From: Hyphomicrobiales bacterium
GTDB taxonomy: Bacteria > Pseudomonadota > Alphaproteobacteria > Rhizobiales > Rhizobiaceae
Reading direction: 5' to 3'
DNA length: 64,000 nucleotides
Assembly (NCBI GenBank): GCA_900465685.1
Contig: UEGR01000009.1
Location: 1-64,000 of the forward strand
Position numbers and translations under genes: made by a program. Below are positions 27,367-35,223 of the stretch, one piece after another. The notes beneath the pieces were generated by a model. That model was not told where the DNA came from. It made no database searches and saw only the letters and a program-made list of their open reading frames with translations. Each line of letters begins with the position of its first letter. Within the stretch, counting starts at the first letter, position 1.

Positions 27367-27492
27367 CCCTCATCCTGAGCAGGTGCGAAGCACCGTGTCG
27401 AAGGACGAGGCACGCGCTGGTTTCCCCTCTCCTTCGATCCTTCAAAAATCTCAGGATGATGCGCCGTCTTCGACGGCTCCTCAGGATGAGGG
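27367..27492. repeat. Long imperfect inverted repeat, family R3, copy 2
   Basis: Bounded by CCCTCATCCTGAG (27367-27379) and CTCAGGATGAGGG (27480-27492), with internal arms GTGTCGAAGGACGAGG and CCGTCTTCGACGGCTCCT. The inner order is reversed relative to copy 1, so the two elements face each other across the 691-residue gene. Confidence 0.8.
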
Positions 27493-27533
27493 GAAAAGCA
27501 AACGTTCCCACAAATCAAAGATTAAACTGAAAA

Positions 27534-28040
27534 TCAGGCCCGGTTGGCGTGGCGCACAATGCCGCTGACGCCGCTTGCGGCACCGGCAGTGAGTTCACAG
27601 GCAAGCATCCGGCGCGGATCGACCGGTGCGGGCATGACCATGGAGCCATGCGGCACCATCTTGAAGCCGAACGGACCATAATAAGGTTCGTCACCCACCA
27701 GAATGACCAGCTTGTGTCCCGCCTTCGTCGCCGCTTCCAGCGACTGGCGCATCAGCGTGCCGCCAATGCCCCGCTTCTTCCATTCAGGCCGCACGGCAAG
27801 CGGCCCCAGCAACAGTGCTGGTGTCTTGCCGATCACAACCGGCGTCAGCCGCACGGAACCCACCACTATGCCCCCCATCAGGGCAACGAAGGAAAGGCTC
27901 AGATCATGCGGACCGCCTTCACGGATGAAATGGGCGGCACGGGTAAAGCGTCCCGGTCCGAAAGCTTCGGCATTGATGGCTTCGATTTCAATGTCGTGCG
28001 CCGGGCATTCCTGCGCGTAGGTCAGTTCAAGCTGCTGCAT
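27534..28040 (-). CDS. GNAT-family N-acetyltransferase
   Basis: 168 residues from the chosen start (MQQLELTYAQECPAHDIEIE). The acetyl-CoA loop is in LLGPLAVRPEWKKRGIGGTLM, followed by GHKLVILVGDEPYYGPFGFK, the same branch as the YjhQ-like protein at 15.6 kb. No toxin-like gene lies beside it. The frame is open upstream to 28124 and the ribosome site is weak at both candidates, so the start is uncertain. Substrate unknown. Confidence 0.82.
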   Translation of the reverse strand: MQQLELTYAQECPAHDIEIEAINAEAFGPGRFTRAAHFIREGGPHDLSLSFVALMGGIVVGSVRLTPVVIGKTPALLLGPLAVRPEWKKRGIGGTLMRQSLEAATKAGHKLVILVGDEPYYGPFGFKMVPHGSMVMPAPVDPRRMLACELTAGAASGVSGIVRHANRA

Positions 28041-28330
28041 GGGCTTAAGATCACAATTGGAGACTTCAGGGACCGTCAGGTCAATGGAATGCACTCCGCG
28101 CTCGCAGCGCGGTCCAAGTTTCATCGTCGGATGAAAAGCATTTCCATTACGTGTCTCCCGGGCGATCGAACATTGGATGATCGCAAATTGGAACTCCCAT
28201 TACACCAAATTGAGCAGAGGTAAAACCATTTTTTTCAAAATGGCAGTTTCGACTTCTCTTTTTGGCAACGTGACGCACTGTTTACGAGTTGAGATACTGC
28301 AAATGCCGCCGTTTCGATCTATTTGTTCAA

Positions 28331-28375
28331 CGCATTATCCCACGCAAAACCGCTTCGCACTTTTGCTGGAAATGC
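28331..28375 (-). repeat. Short palindromic repeat, family R1, copy 3
   Basis: Reverse orientation of the R1 element: CGCATTATCCCACGCAAAAC and then CGCTTCGCACTTTTGCTGG. It lies in the leader of the next gene, ending about 25 bases before its start codon. Confidence 0.85.
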
Positions 28376-28399
28376 TTAGCTGCCAAAAGGAGAAATCAC

Positions 28400-29386
28400 A
28401 TGGGACTTCTGGTCGATGGCAAGTGGCAGGATGTCTGGTACGACACCAAGAGCACAAAAGGCCGCTTTGAACGCTCGAAATCGCAATTCCGCAACTGGGT
28501 AACCGCGGACGGCAGCGCCGGTCCGACTGGCGAAGGCGGTTTCAAGGCCGAGCCGGGCCGCTATCATCTTTATGTTTCCTATGCATGCCCATGGGCGCAT
28601 CGCACGCTGATTTTTCGCGCGCTGAAGAAACTGGAAGATGTCATTTCGGTTTCGGTCGTCGATTTTCTGATGGTGGAAGAAGGCTGGACCTTTTACGGCA
28701 CCACCGGCAGCACCGGTGATGATCTGTACGGCTCCAAGCGCCTTTATGAAATCTATACCCGCGCCGATCCCAACTATTCCGGCCGCGTGACTGTGCCGGT
28801 CCTGTGGGACAAGCAACGCCAGACGATCGTTTCCAACGAGTCGTCGGAAATCATCCGCATGCTCAATACGGCTTTCAATGAATTCGGCGATGCCTCGCTC
28901 GACTTCTATCCGGAAGCGCTGGCGGCTGAAATCGATGCACTCAACGATTTCATCTATCCAAACATCAACAATGGCGTTTATCGCGCTGGCTTCGCCACCG
29001 AGCAGGATGCTTATGAAGAAGCGTTCAAGCAGCTATTCGCCGCGCTCGACACACTGGAAGACCGCCTGTCCCGCCAGCGTTATCTGACAGGCTCAAGCCT
29101 GACGGAAGCGGATTGGCGTCTGTTCACGACGCTTTTGCGCTTTGATCCGGTCTATGTTGGTCATTTCAAATGCAATCTGCGCCGGATCGCCGATTATCCG
29201 AACCTGTGGAACTATACGCGCGAGCTGTATCAGGTGCCGGGCGTGGCCTCGACGGTGAATATGGAACATATCAAGGGCCATTATTACCGCAGCCACAAGA
29301 CGATCAACCCAACCGGCGTTGTGCCGATGGGCCCGGAAATCGACTTTGCCGCCCCGCATGACAGGGATCGTTTTTCGAAGAGTTAA
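28400..29386 (+). CDS. Glutathionyl-hydroquinone reductase (Xi-class glutathione transferase)
   Basis: Removes glutathione from glutathionyl-hydroquinones. The active site YACPWAHRTLIFRALK carries the catalytic Cys63 in the CPWA motif typical of this class, and the later LDTLEDRLSRQRYLTGSSLTEADWRLFTTLLRFDPVY block is the family C-terminal domain. The 328-residue start at 28400 is set by AAAAGGAG and removes an upstream stretch translated from the R1 repeat. Cytoplasmic. Confidence 0.93.
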   Translation: MGLLVDGKWQDVWYDTKSTKGRFERSKSQFRNWVTADGSAGPTGEGGFKAEPGRYHLYVSYACPWAHRTLIFRALKKLEDVISVSVVDFLMVEEGWTFYGTTGSTGDDLYGSKRLYEIYTRADPNYSGRVTVPVLWDKQRQTIVSNESSEIIRMLNTAFNEFGDASLDFYPEALAAEIDALNDFIYPNINNGVYRAGFATEQDAYEEAFKQLFAALDTLEDRLSRQRYLTGSSLTEADWRLFTTLLRFDPVYVGHFKCNLRRIADYPNLWNYTRELYQVPGVASTVNMEHIKGHYYRSHKTINPTGVVPMGPEIDFAAPHDRDRFSKS

Positions 29387-29456
29387 CCGGCCCGACCGCG
29401 ACTGCGCTTTTCCTGCAACAGTGCGGTTTCTAATATCAGCACTCTCTCATTCTCTT

Positions 29457-29486
29457 GCGCCCCTTTGATCTCGATCAATGGGGCGC
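29457..29486 (+). promoter_or_regulatory. FNR/FixK-type box within a 30-base palindrome upstream of ompW
   Basis: TTGATCTCGATCAA at 29465-29478 matches the FNR/FixK consensus TTGAT-N4-ATCAA perfectly. It is nested in a longer palindrome with GCGCCCC (29457-29463) and GGGGCGC (29480-29486) arms. Its centre is about 91 bases before the ompW ATG. If the protein acts at -41.5, transcription would start near 29513, leaving a leader of about 50 bases. Confidence 0.8.
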
Positions 29487-29561
29487 GAGGCAACGCAGTT
29501 CAGATTGGATGCATCCCCCAGGACGACACCCAAGACTGCACTGTGACTAAGGAGAGATTTG

Positions 29562-30242
29562 ATGAACCGATTTGCGACAGGGCTGCTTGCAGCAACCGCG
29601 CTGACATTTGCCGCCCCGGCCGCCTTTGCCGCCGACACTGTGGTGGCCCAGCCAGCCTCTGAAATTCAGGCTGTGCCAGAAGCGCTTTCACCATGGCAGA
29701 TCCGCGTGCGCGCCCTTGGGGTCATTGCGGAGAACAAGGGCCATGTGAATGGTGTTCCGGGTTCCGACCTCGACTACTCGAAGTCGATCACGCCCGAACT
29801 CGATATCACCTATTACTTCACGGACAATATCGCCGCCGAACTCATTCTCGGCACGACCTATGCCAATATCAACGGCGCAGGCTCCATCAGCAGTCTTGGC
29901 AAGGTCGGCAAGACCTGGATTCTACCGCCCACCCTGACACTGCAATATCACTTCACCAATTTCGGCGCGTTCAAGCCTTATGTCGGTGCAGGCGTCAATT
30001 ACACCATCTTCTACAATCAGGATGCAGGCAGCGCCGACTATCTGAAGGTCAAGAACACGTTTGGCGGCGCACTCCAGTTCGGTGTGGACTATATGATCGA
30101 CGAACATTGGGGCCTGAACTTCGACGTGAAGAAGCTGTTCCTCGAACCGAAGTTCGACGTCACAGTCGGCGGACAGGAACTGAGCGGCAAAGCCAAGCTC
30201 AATCCGTGGCTGATCGGCACCGGTATCACCTACCGTTTCTAA
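29562..30242 (+). CDS. ompW: OmpW-family outer membrane protein
   Basis: 226-residue eight-stranded barrel of the OmpW family. Signal peptide MNRFATGLLAATALTFAAPAAFA, then QIRVRALGVI and YSKSITPELDITYYFTDNIAAELILGTTYA; the end WLIGTGITYRF has the terminal Phe expected for outer membrane insertion. The ATG at 29562 follows AAGGAG. A perfect FNR/FixK site lies upstream, in keeping with oxygen control of ompW in enteric bacteria. A strong terminator follows. Confidence 0.92.
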   Translation: MNRFATGLLAATALTFAAPAAFAADTVVAQPASEIQAVPEALSPWQIRVRALGVIAENKGHVNGVPGSDLDYSKSITPELDITYYFTDNIAAELILGTTYANINGAGSISSLGKVGKTWILPPTLTLQYHFTNFGAFKPYVGAGVNYTIFYNQDAGSADYLKVKNTFGGALQFGVDYMIDEHWGLNFDVKKLFLEPKFDVTVGGQELSGKAKLNPWLIGTGITYRF

Positions 30243-30255
30243 TTTCAGACTATTT

Positions 30256-30280
30256 TAAAGGGCGCATCCTGCGCCCTTTA
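30256..30280 (+). terminator. Terminator after ompW
   Basis: TAAAGGGCGCA (30256-30266), loop TCC, TGCGCCCTTTA (30270-30280); 11-bp stem, 13 bases past the ompW stop. Confidence 0.85.
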
Positions 30281-30305
30281 TACCAAAGTATTACAGAGTA
30301 TCTCC

Positions 30306-30332
30306 GCCCGGCGTTAAACAAAACCGCCGGGC
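30306..30332 (-). terminator. Hairpin after the nudix gene
   Basis: GCCCGGCG (30306-30313) pairs with CGCCGGGC (30325-30332). It lies just past the end of the minus-strand nudix gene. No T run follows on the minus strand, so it is a weak terminator or a stabilising hairpin. Confidence 0.45.
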
Positions 30333-30342
30333 ACAAGTGGTA

Positions 30343-30798
30343 TTACCACATCGGCAGCGGCTCCAGATCATACAGGGCTTCCTGCAAACGCCGCTTGGTT
30401 GAAGCTGTGGTTCCTTCCGGAAGATCGTCGAGCGGAAAGAAACCGCTCTCGGCAATCTCTCTATCGGGCACTTTCGGCGCAAGTTGTTCAAAAGAACGGC
30501 ATACATACAGTGCTACATGATCCCGTGGAGAAGCATGGGCATTCTTGTAAAGCGCAAGAAGTTGGGGGCGGCCTTTCAGGACAATATTACCCTCTTCCCG
30601 CAGTTCTTTTTCTAGCGCCTGCTGAAAAGTCTCCCCACTATCTACACCGCCGCCCGGTAACTGCCATCCCGGTACGTAAGTATGTCTTACTAAAAAAACA
30701 GAGTTAATCTTTTCATCATACACAATTGCCCTTACCCCAAGTGTCATGGGGCGCCGCAAAAGAAAATATGAATGAAATATAAAATGACGAAAGCGCAT
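30343..30798 (-). CDS. Nudix hydrolase with altered nudix box
   Basis: 151 residues. The box region GGGVDSGETFQQALEKELREEGNI follows the nudix layout, but the conserved Arg is Lys and the late Gly is Asn, so activity may differ. The start at 30798 is set by GGAG eight bases upstream. The gene and its upstream 100 bases look richer in A and T than the neighbours, which may point to later acquisition. Substrate unknown. Confidence 0.8.
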   Translation of the reverse strand: MRFRHFIFHSYFLLRRPMTLGVRAIVYDEKINSVFLVRHTYVPGWQLPGGGVDSGETFQQALEKELREEGNIVLKGRPQLLALYKNAHASPRDHVALYVCRSFEQLAPKVPDREIAESGFFPLDDLPEGTTASTKRRLQEALYDLEPLPMW

Positions 30799-30906
30799 TC
30801 CGACTCTCCAGCAAACATTATATGCAGTTATCAATGCAGCAATCGCATCAACAAAAAGTCGCTAAACACGGTTTCTATTTTAGAAATTATCCAGTAAACG
30901 GGCCTT

Positions 30907-31812
30907 ATGTTTCGCCTCGCTCACATCTCCGATATCCACCTTTCGCCACTGCCGCGTGTGAGATATCGCGAATTGGCCTCGAAGCGTATCACCGGTTATA
31001 TCAACTGGCTGCGCAACCGCAAGGGTGCAATGCACGGAACGGTGCTCGATAAACTTGTAGCCGATATGCTGGCGCAAGCGCCGAATCATATTGCCGTCAC
31101 TGGCGATCTGGTCAATCTGGCTCTCAATCTGGAAATAGATATCGCCGCCGACTGGCTGTCGAAACTGGGCAACCCGGATGATGTCTCGGTCGTGCCCGGC
31201 AATCACGATGCCTATGTCCCCGGCGCGCTCGACCGGTCCTGCCGCAAATGGGAACCGTGGATGCGCGGCGACGGCATCGGCAACAAGGGCAAGCGCCCGC
31301 AATTTCCTTATATGCGTGTGCGCGATGATGTCGCGATGATCGGCGTTTCGTCAGCCCGCGCTACGGCACCTTTCATGGCGAGCGGCGATTTTCGTTCAGC
31401 GCAGGCCAAGCGTCTTGCCGCCACACTCGATGAGGCAGGTGCGCGCGGGCTTTTCCGGGTGGTGATGATCCATCATCCGCCGATCCACGGTGCAACGCCG
31501 ACCCACAAGCGGCTTTACGGCATCCGCCGTTTTCAAAAGATCATCCGCAAGTATGGCGCGGAACTGGTCATTCACGGCCACACGCATCTGGCGACGAAAT
31601 ATGAAATCGACGGACCGAACGGCAAAGTGCCTGTGATCTGCGTCCCGTCGGCCAGCCAGAACTATGGCGGCCACAAACCGCCTGCCCGCTACAATCTCTT
31701 CAACATCGACCGCAAGCCGGATGGCGGCTGGCATTGCCTGTGGGAACAGCACGGCATCGAAGATGCAAGCGAGCGCATTTTCAAGATATCCGAGCAGGAA
31801 CTCTACAAATGA
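30907..31812 (+). CDS. Calcineurin-like metallophosphoesterase
   Basis: 301 residues with the full set of metal-binding motifs in order: DIHL near residue 10, GDLVN near 66, GNHDAY near 98, HHPP near 183 and HGHTH near 220. No signal peptide or helices. The family cleaves phosphomonoesters or diesters; cyclic nucleotide, nucleotide-sugar and lipid precursors are all possible. A strong terminator shared with leuA follows at once. Confidence 0.9.
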   Translation: MFRLAHISDIHLSPLPRVRYRELASKRITGYINWLRNRKGAMHGTVLDKLVADMLAQAPNHIAVTGDLVNLALNLEIDIAADWLSKLGNPDDVSVVPGNHDAYVPGALDRSCRKWEPWMRGDGIGNKGKRPQFPYMRVRDDVAMIGVSSARATAPFMASGDFRSAQAKRLAATLDEAGARGLFRVVMIHHPPIHGATPTHKRLYGIRRFQKIIRKYGAELVIHGHTHLATKYEIDGPNGKVPVICVPSASQNYGGHKPPARYNLFNIDRKPDGGWHCLWEQHGIEDASERIFKISEQELYK

Positions 31813-31841
31813 AAAAGGCGGCACAGTGTGCCGCCTTTTTT
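31812..31841 (+). terminator. Bidirectional terminator between metallophosphoesterase and leuA
   Basis: AAGGCGGCAC, loop AGT, GTGCCGCCTT; flanked by A5 on one side and T6 on the other. It can stop both convergent transcripts. Confidence 0.93.
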
Positions 31842-31857
31842 GTTCAATAGCCTTCGG

Positions 31858-33579
31858 TTACTGACCGATCACCCGGTTGGCCGCCGATACGATGGCTTCC
31901 AGCGATGCGCTGACGATATTGTCGTTGATGCCGGCACCAAACAGCTTGCCACCCGGATGCGCCATTTCAACATAGGAGATGGCCGACGCATCCGAACCCT
32001 GCTGGAGCGAATGTTCGGAATAATCCACGACCGACATCTTCACGCCGAGATATTTGGACAGCGCGTCGACAAAGCCATCAATCGGACCGGTGCCCTTGCC
32101 TTCTATATTCTTGGTCACGCCGTTATCGGTGATTTCGGCGGTGAGAATGCGGCGACCCTTCTGTTCAGGATCCGGTATGGTGTGGTGATCCACGAACTTG
32201 ATGCGAGCATCCGGCTGCGTCACATAGAGCTTCTGGAACTCTTCATGAATGCGCTTGGACGGCAATTCCTTGCCTTCGTCGTCGGTGATCTGCTGGATGA
32301 TTTCGCGGAACTCGACCTGCAGATTGCGCGGCAGGTTCAAACCGTAATCGGCCTGCAGGATATAGGCGATGCCGCCCTTGCCCGACTGCGAATTGATGCG
32401 GATGATCGCTTCGTAGGAACGGCCAACGTCCTGCGGGTCGATCGGCAGATAAGGCACTTCCCAAACCGGCGAATTGGCCGACTTGCGCGCCTTCATGCCC
32501 TTGTTGATCGCATCCTGATGCGAGCCGGAGAAAGCGGTATAGACCAACTCGCCGACATAGGGGTGACGCTCTGCGATCTTCAGCTGGTTCGAATATTCAT
32601 AGACATCCTTCATGCGATTGATGTCCGTGCAATCCAGCTCGGGATCGATGCCCTGCGTATACATGTTCAGCGCCAGCGTCACCACGTCCACATTGCCGGT
32701 GCGCTCGCCATTGCCAAACAAGGTGCCTTCTACACGATCGGCACCGGCCATCAGGCCCAGTTCCGTCGCAGCGATGCCCGTACCGCGGTCATTATGCGGG
32801 TGCAACGAAATGATCAGGTTTTCGCGATTGTCGAGATTGCGGCACATCCATTCGATCTGGTCGGCATAGACATTCGGCGTGTTCATTTCCACCGTAGACG
32901 GCAGATTGACGATCAGCTTGTTGTCCGCCGTCGGCTTCACGATCTCGATGACCGCATTGCAGATTTCCAGCGCCACATCCAGCTCGGTGCCGGTAAAGCT
33001 TTCCGGCGAATACTGGAAGCGATAACCGCCACCTGCCTTGGCCGCCATATCCATGATCATCTTGGCCGCATCGATCGCGATCTGCTTGATCCCGCCAACA
33101 TCCTTGGCGAAAACCACGCGGCGCTGCAATTCGCTGGTGGAATTGTAGAAGTGGATGATCGGCGTCTTTGCGCCTTCCAAAGCTTCGAATGTGCGGGTGA
33201 TCAGTTCAGGACGGCACTGCACCAGCACCTGCAAATCCAGCTCGTCCGGCACATTGCCCTGCTCGATAGCCCAGCGGCAGAAGTCGAAATCCGTCTGCGA
33301 GGCAGATGGAAAGCCGATTTCGATTTCCGGGAAACCCATATCGACCAGCAAGCGGAACATGCGCTCCTTGCGGTCGTGACCCATCGGGTCGATCAAAGCC
33401 TGATTGCCGTCGCGCAGATCGACCGAGCACCAGATCGGCGCTTTTTCGATGCGCTTGGATGGCCAGGTACGGTCGTCGAGCTTGGGAGCCGGGAATGGCG
33501 AATATTTGGTGGCTGCATCCCGCATGCCTTTACGTTCGGCTTCGGCGACAGATTGCGGCGTGATAACGGACTGGTTCAT
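31858..33579 (-). CDS. leuA: 2-isopropylmalate synthase (long type)
   Basis: First committed step of leucine synthesis: acetyl-CoA plus 2-oxoisovalerate. 573 residues with the catalytic start VDLRDGNQALIDPMG, the metal-site HPHNDRGTG, NGERTGNVD, and a C-terminal regulatory LeuA dimer domain (GPIDGFVDALSKYLG) used for leucine feedback. The ATG follows GGGAGG. Upstream lie a leucine-rich leader peptide and a terminator hairpin, so expression is probably attenuated by charged tRNA-Leu. Confidence 0.97.
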   Translation of the reverse strand: MNQSVITPQSVAEAERKGMRDAATKYSPFPAPKLDDRTWPSKRIEKAPIWCSVDLRDGNQALIDPMGHDRKERMFRLLVDMGFPEIEIGFPSASQTDFDFCRWAIEQGNVPDELDLQVLVQCRPELITRTFEALEGAKTPIIHFYNSTSELQRRVVFAKDVGGIKQIAIDAAKMIMDMAAKAGGGYRFQYSPESFTGTELDVALEICNAVIEIVKPTADNKLIVNLPSTVEMNTPNVYADQIEWMCRNLDNRENLIISLHPHNDRGTGIAATELGLMAGADRVEGTLFGNGERTGNVDVVTLALNMYTQGIDPELDCTDINRMKDVYEYSNQLKIAERHPYVGELVYTAFSGSHQDAINKGMKARKSANSPVWEVPYLPIDPQDVGRSYEAIIRINSQSGKGGIAYILQADYGLNLPRNLQVEFREIIQQITDDEGKELPSKRIHEEFQKLYVTQPDARIKFVDHHTIPDPEQKGRRILTAEITDNGVTKNIEGKGTGPIDGFVDALSKYLGVKMSVVDYSEHSLQQGSDASAISYVEMAHPGGKLFGAGINDNIVSASLEAIVSAANRVIGQ

Positions 33580-33658
33580 TTCTCGTTTCCTCCCGGCTTC
33601 TGGACGGCATTAAAGCCCGTCAAGCACGGATATTCTTGATCGATTGTAGGGTTTTATG

Positions 33659-33707
33659 AAAAGGAGCACAGGCCAGCGGGACCGTTTTCGACCGCCGGAC
33701 GCTCCTT
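33659..33707 (-). terminator. Attenuator hairpin before leuA
   Basis: On the minus strand AAGGAGC (33707-33701) pairs with GCTCCTT (33667-33661), and inside it CCGGCGG (33698-33692) pairs with CCGCTGG (33779 side at 33679-33673). TTTTC follows. The arm begins at the stop codon of the leader peptide, the usual attenuator layout. Confidence 0.8.
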
Positions 33708-33829
33708 CAACGAGCCCGGCGATCGCCGCTAAGGCCGAGGGTAAGAAGCGAGTTGAGAACGCAAACATCGACGCGCGCGCCAGTGGCGGCAGCCGAATGT
33801 CCCAGAGATGTTGCGTTCTTCGTCATCAT
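33707..33829 (-). CDS. leuL: leuA leader peptide, leucine-rich
   Basis: 40-codon ORF whose distal part reads CVLNSLLTLGLSGDRRAR, with five Leu in nine residues near the end and a stop at the attenuator arm. Slow passage over the Leu codons would favour an alternative fold and let RNA polymerase reach leuA. Attenuation of leuA by a leader peptide is known from comparative work in alphaproteobacteria. The start is uncertain (ATG 33829 or 33826). Confidence 0.75.
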   Translation of the reverse strand: MMTKNATSLGHSAAATGARVDVCVLNSLLTLGLSGDRRAR

Positions 33830-33907
33830 GGTCAAGCTTTTACACGCGCGATTTGACCGATGCAAGATGCATTTACGCCAGTTGCTTCGGTCAGCACGGT
33901 ATTTCAA

Positions 33908-34816
33908 TCAGGCAAAGGGAACCGCACTTGTACCCAAAGGCAATTTCGCCTCGTCTTCCGGTTCAACATGGATGACGACGCGGGCGCTGCCGATCTGCTC
34001 TTTCAGGGCATCTTCAATGCGGTCGCAGATCACATGTGCATCGCCGACGCTCATGTCCGCAGCCACAACCAGATGAAACTCGATGAAGGTGACGCGCCCG
34101 GCGATACGCGTTTTCAAGTCGTGCACTTCAATGGCGCCTGCTGCATTGGACGAAATGACATCGCGGATGCGCATTTCCTCGGCAGGCTCGACGCCAATAT
34201 CCATCAAGCCCTGCACCGACGAGTTGATCACGTGCCAGCCCTGCCACAGAATATTCAGCGCCACGACAATGGCGAGCAGCGGATCGAGGATTGCCCAACC
34301 GGTGACGACAGCACCCACCAGACCGACCAGCACGCCCAGCGACGTGAATACGTCGGTCATGATGTGTTTGCCGTCGGCTTCTAGCGCTGGAGACCGTGCC
34401 GCACGCCCAGTACGGATCAGGAGCGTGGCCCAGACGCCATTGATGACAGCGGCAACTGTATTGATGCCAAGGCCAAGCCATGGTGCTTCGAGCTGGCGCG
34501 GGGTCTGCAAGGCAAACCAAGCCTCGCGGAAGATCAACAGCGCCGCAACGGTGATCAAAACGCCCTCGACAACCGCCGAAATATATTCCGCCTTGTGATG
34601 GCCAAACGGGTGATTTTCATCGGCGGGCTTATAGCTCACGCTGATCGCCCACCAGGCGCCCACTGCCGCGATGACATTGACGATGGATTCGAGCGCATCG
34701 GAATAGAGCGCCACCGAGCCGGTGAGCATATAAGCCACATATTTCAGCCCCATCACCCCAAAGGCAATGGGAATCGACCATGCGGCTAGCCGCCGAACTC
34801 TTGCACTCGCGTCCAT
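33908..34816 (-). CDS. Cation diffusion facilitator (CDF) metal exporter
   Basis: 302 residues, six membrane helices in the first 200 and a cytoplasmic ferredoxin-like tail (VHDLKTRIAGRVTFIEFHLVV). Helix 2 has YSDALESIVNV and helix 5 EADGKHIMTDVFTS, so the usual helix-2 second Asp is Ser, while HxxxD is kept in helix 5. A HPFGHHKAEY loop follows helix 2. Exports divalent metal by proton exchange; the metal (Zn, Fe or Mn) cannot be fixed from these residues. Confidence 0.9.
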   Translation of the reverse strand: MDASARVRRLAAWSIPIAFGVMGLKYVAYMLTGSVALYSDALESIVNVIAAVGAWWAISVSYKPADENHPFGHHKAEYISAVVEGVLITVAALLIFREAWFALQTPRQLEAPWLGLGINTVAAVINGVWATLLIRTGRAARSPALEADGKHIMTDVFTSLGVLVGLVGAVVTGWAILDPLLAIVVALNILWQGWHVINSSVQGLMDIGVEPAEEMRIRDVISSNAAGAIEVHDLKTRIAGRVTFIEFHLVVAADMSVGDAHVICDRIEDALKEQIGSARVVIHVEPEDEAKLPLGTSAVPFA

Positions 34817-35158
34817 GACGAACCTTTGATTTATCTAATTACTGCCCGAGACAGGCCCAAAAACCGGACCTTGATCAATTCAGGCTCATGCATATTGGGC
34901 TCATGCGCACCGGCTTTGGCTTGAAATTAGCTTTCAGAGCCGGTCAGTCCTATGCAACTGCATTGTCTAAAGCGCATCTTATCCAAAAACCGTTTCACAC
35001 TTTTTGGGATGTGCTTCAATGACCGCTCTATACCCCAGAACAATCGAAGTTCGTACCCCTGTTTTTTCAGTTATCGCATTTAATTTTTCCTGCAAATGCA
35101 AGGCATTACAGTTGCAAATGCGTTGCCAGAGCAAGCCGCGGAAACGCACCGTCGAATT
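34817..35158. other. Gene-free stretch between CDF and trpE, with repeats
   Basis: No credible ORF. It holds an R2 repeat (34971-35015), a direct repeat GGCTCATGC at 34883 and 34898, and a second direct repeat TGCAAATGC at 35091-35099 and 35113-35121. The CDF promoter should be here on the minus strand. Confidence 0.6.
34971..35015 (+). repeat. Short palindromic repeat, family R2, copy 1
   Basis: AGCGCATCTTATCCAAAAAC, then CGTTTCACACTTTTTGGGAT and GTGCT. Related copies lie at 46966-47012 and 56149-56192. Confidence 0.8.
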
Positions 35159-35160
35159 CC

Positions 35161-35197
35161 AAAAACAAAACCGGCCGCAGGATGACTACGACCGGTT
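35161..35197 (-). terminator. Terminator after trpE(G)
   Basis: Minus strand ACCGGTCGTAG, loop TCATC, CTGCGGCCGGT with two internal mismatches, followed by TTTGTTTTT. It lies 27 bases past the trpE stop. Confidence 0.85.
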
Positions 35198-35223
35198 GAA
35201 TATCAACGCGATGAAGCGCCTTT

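Noticed and set aside
27534..28124. A second toxin-antitoxin pair at the GNAT gene like YjhQ
   Set aside because: The GNAT protein shares the YjhQ-type core, but no YjhX-like or other small partner gene is beside it.
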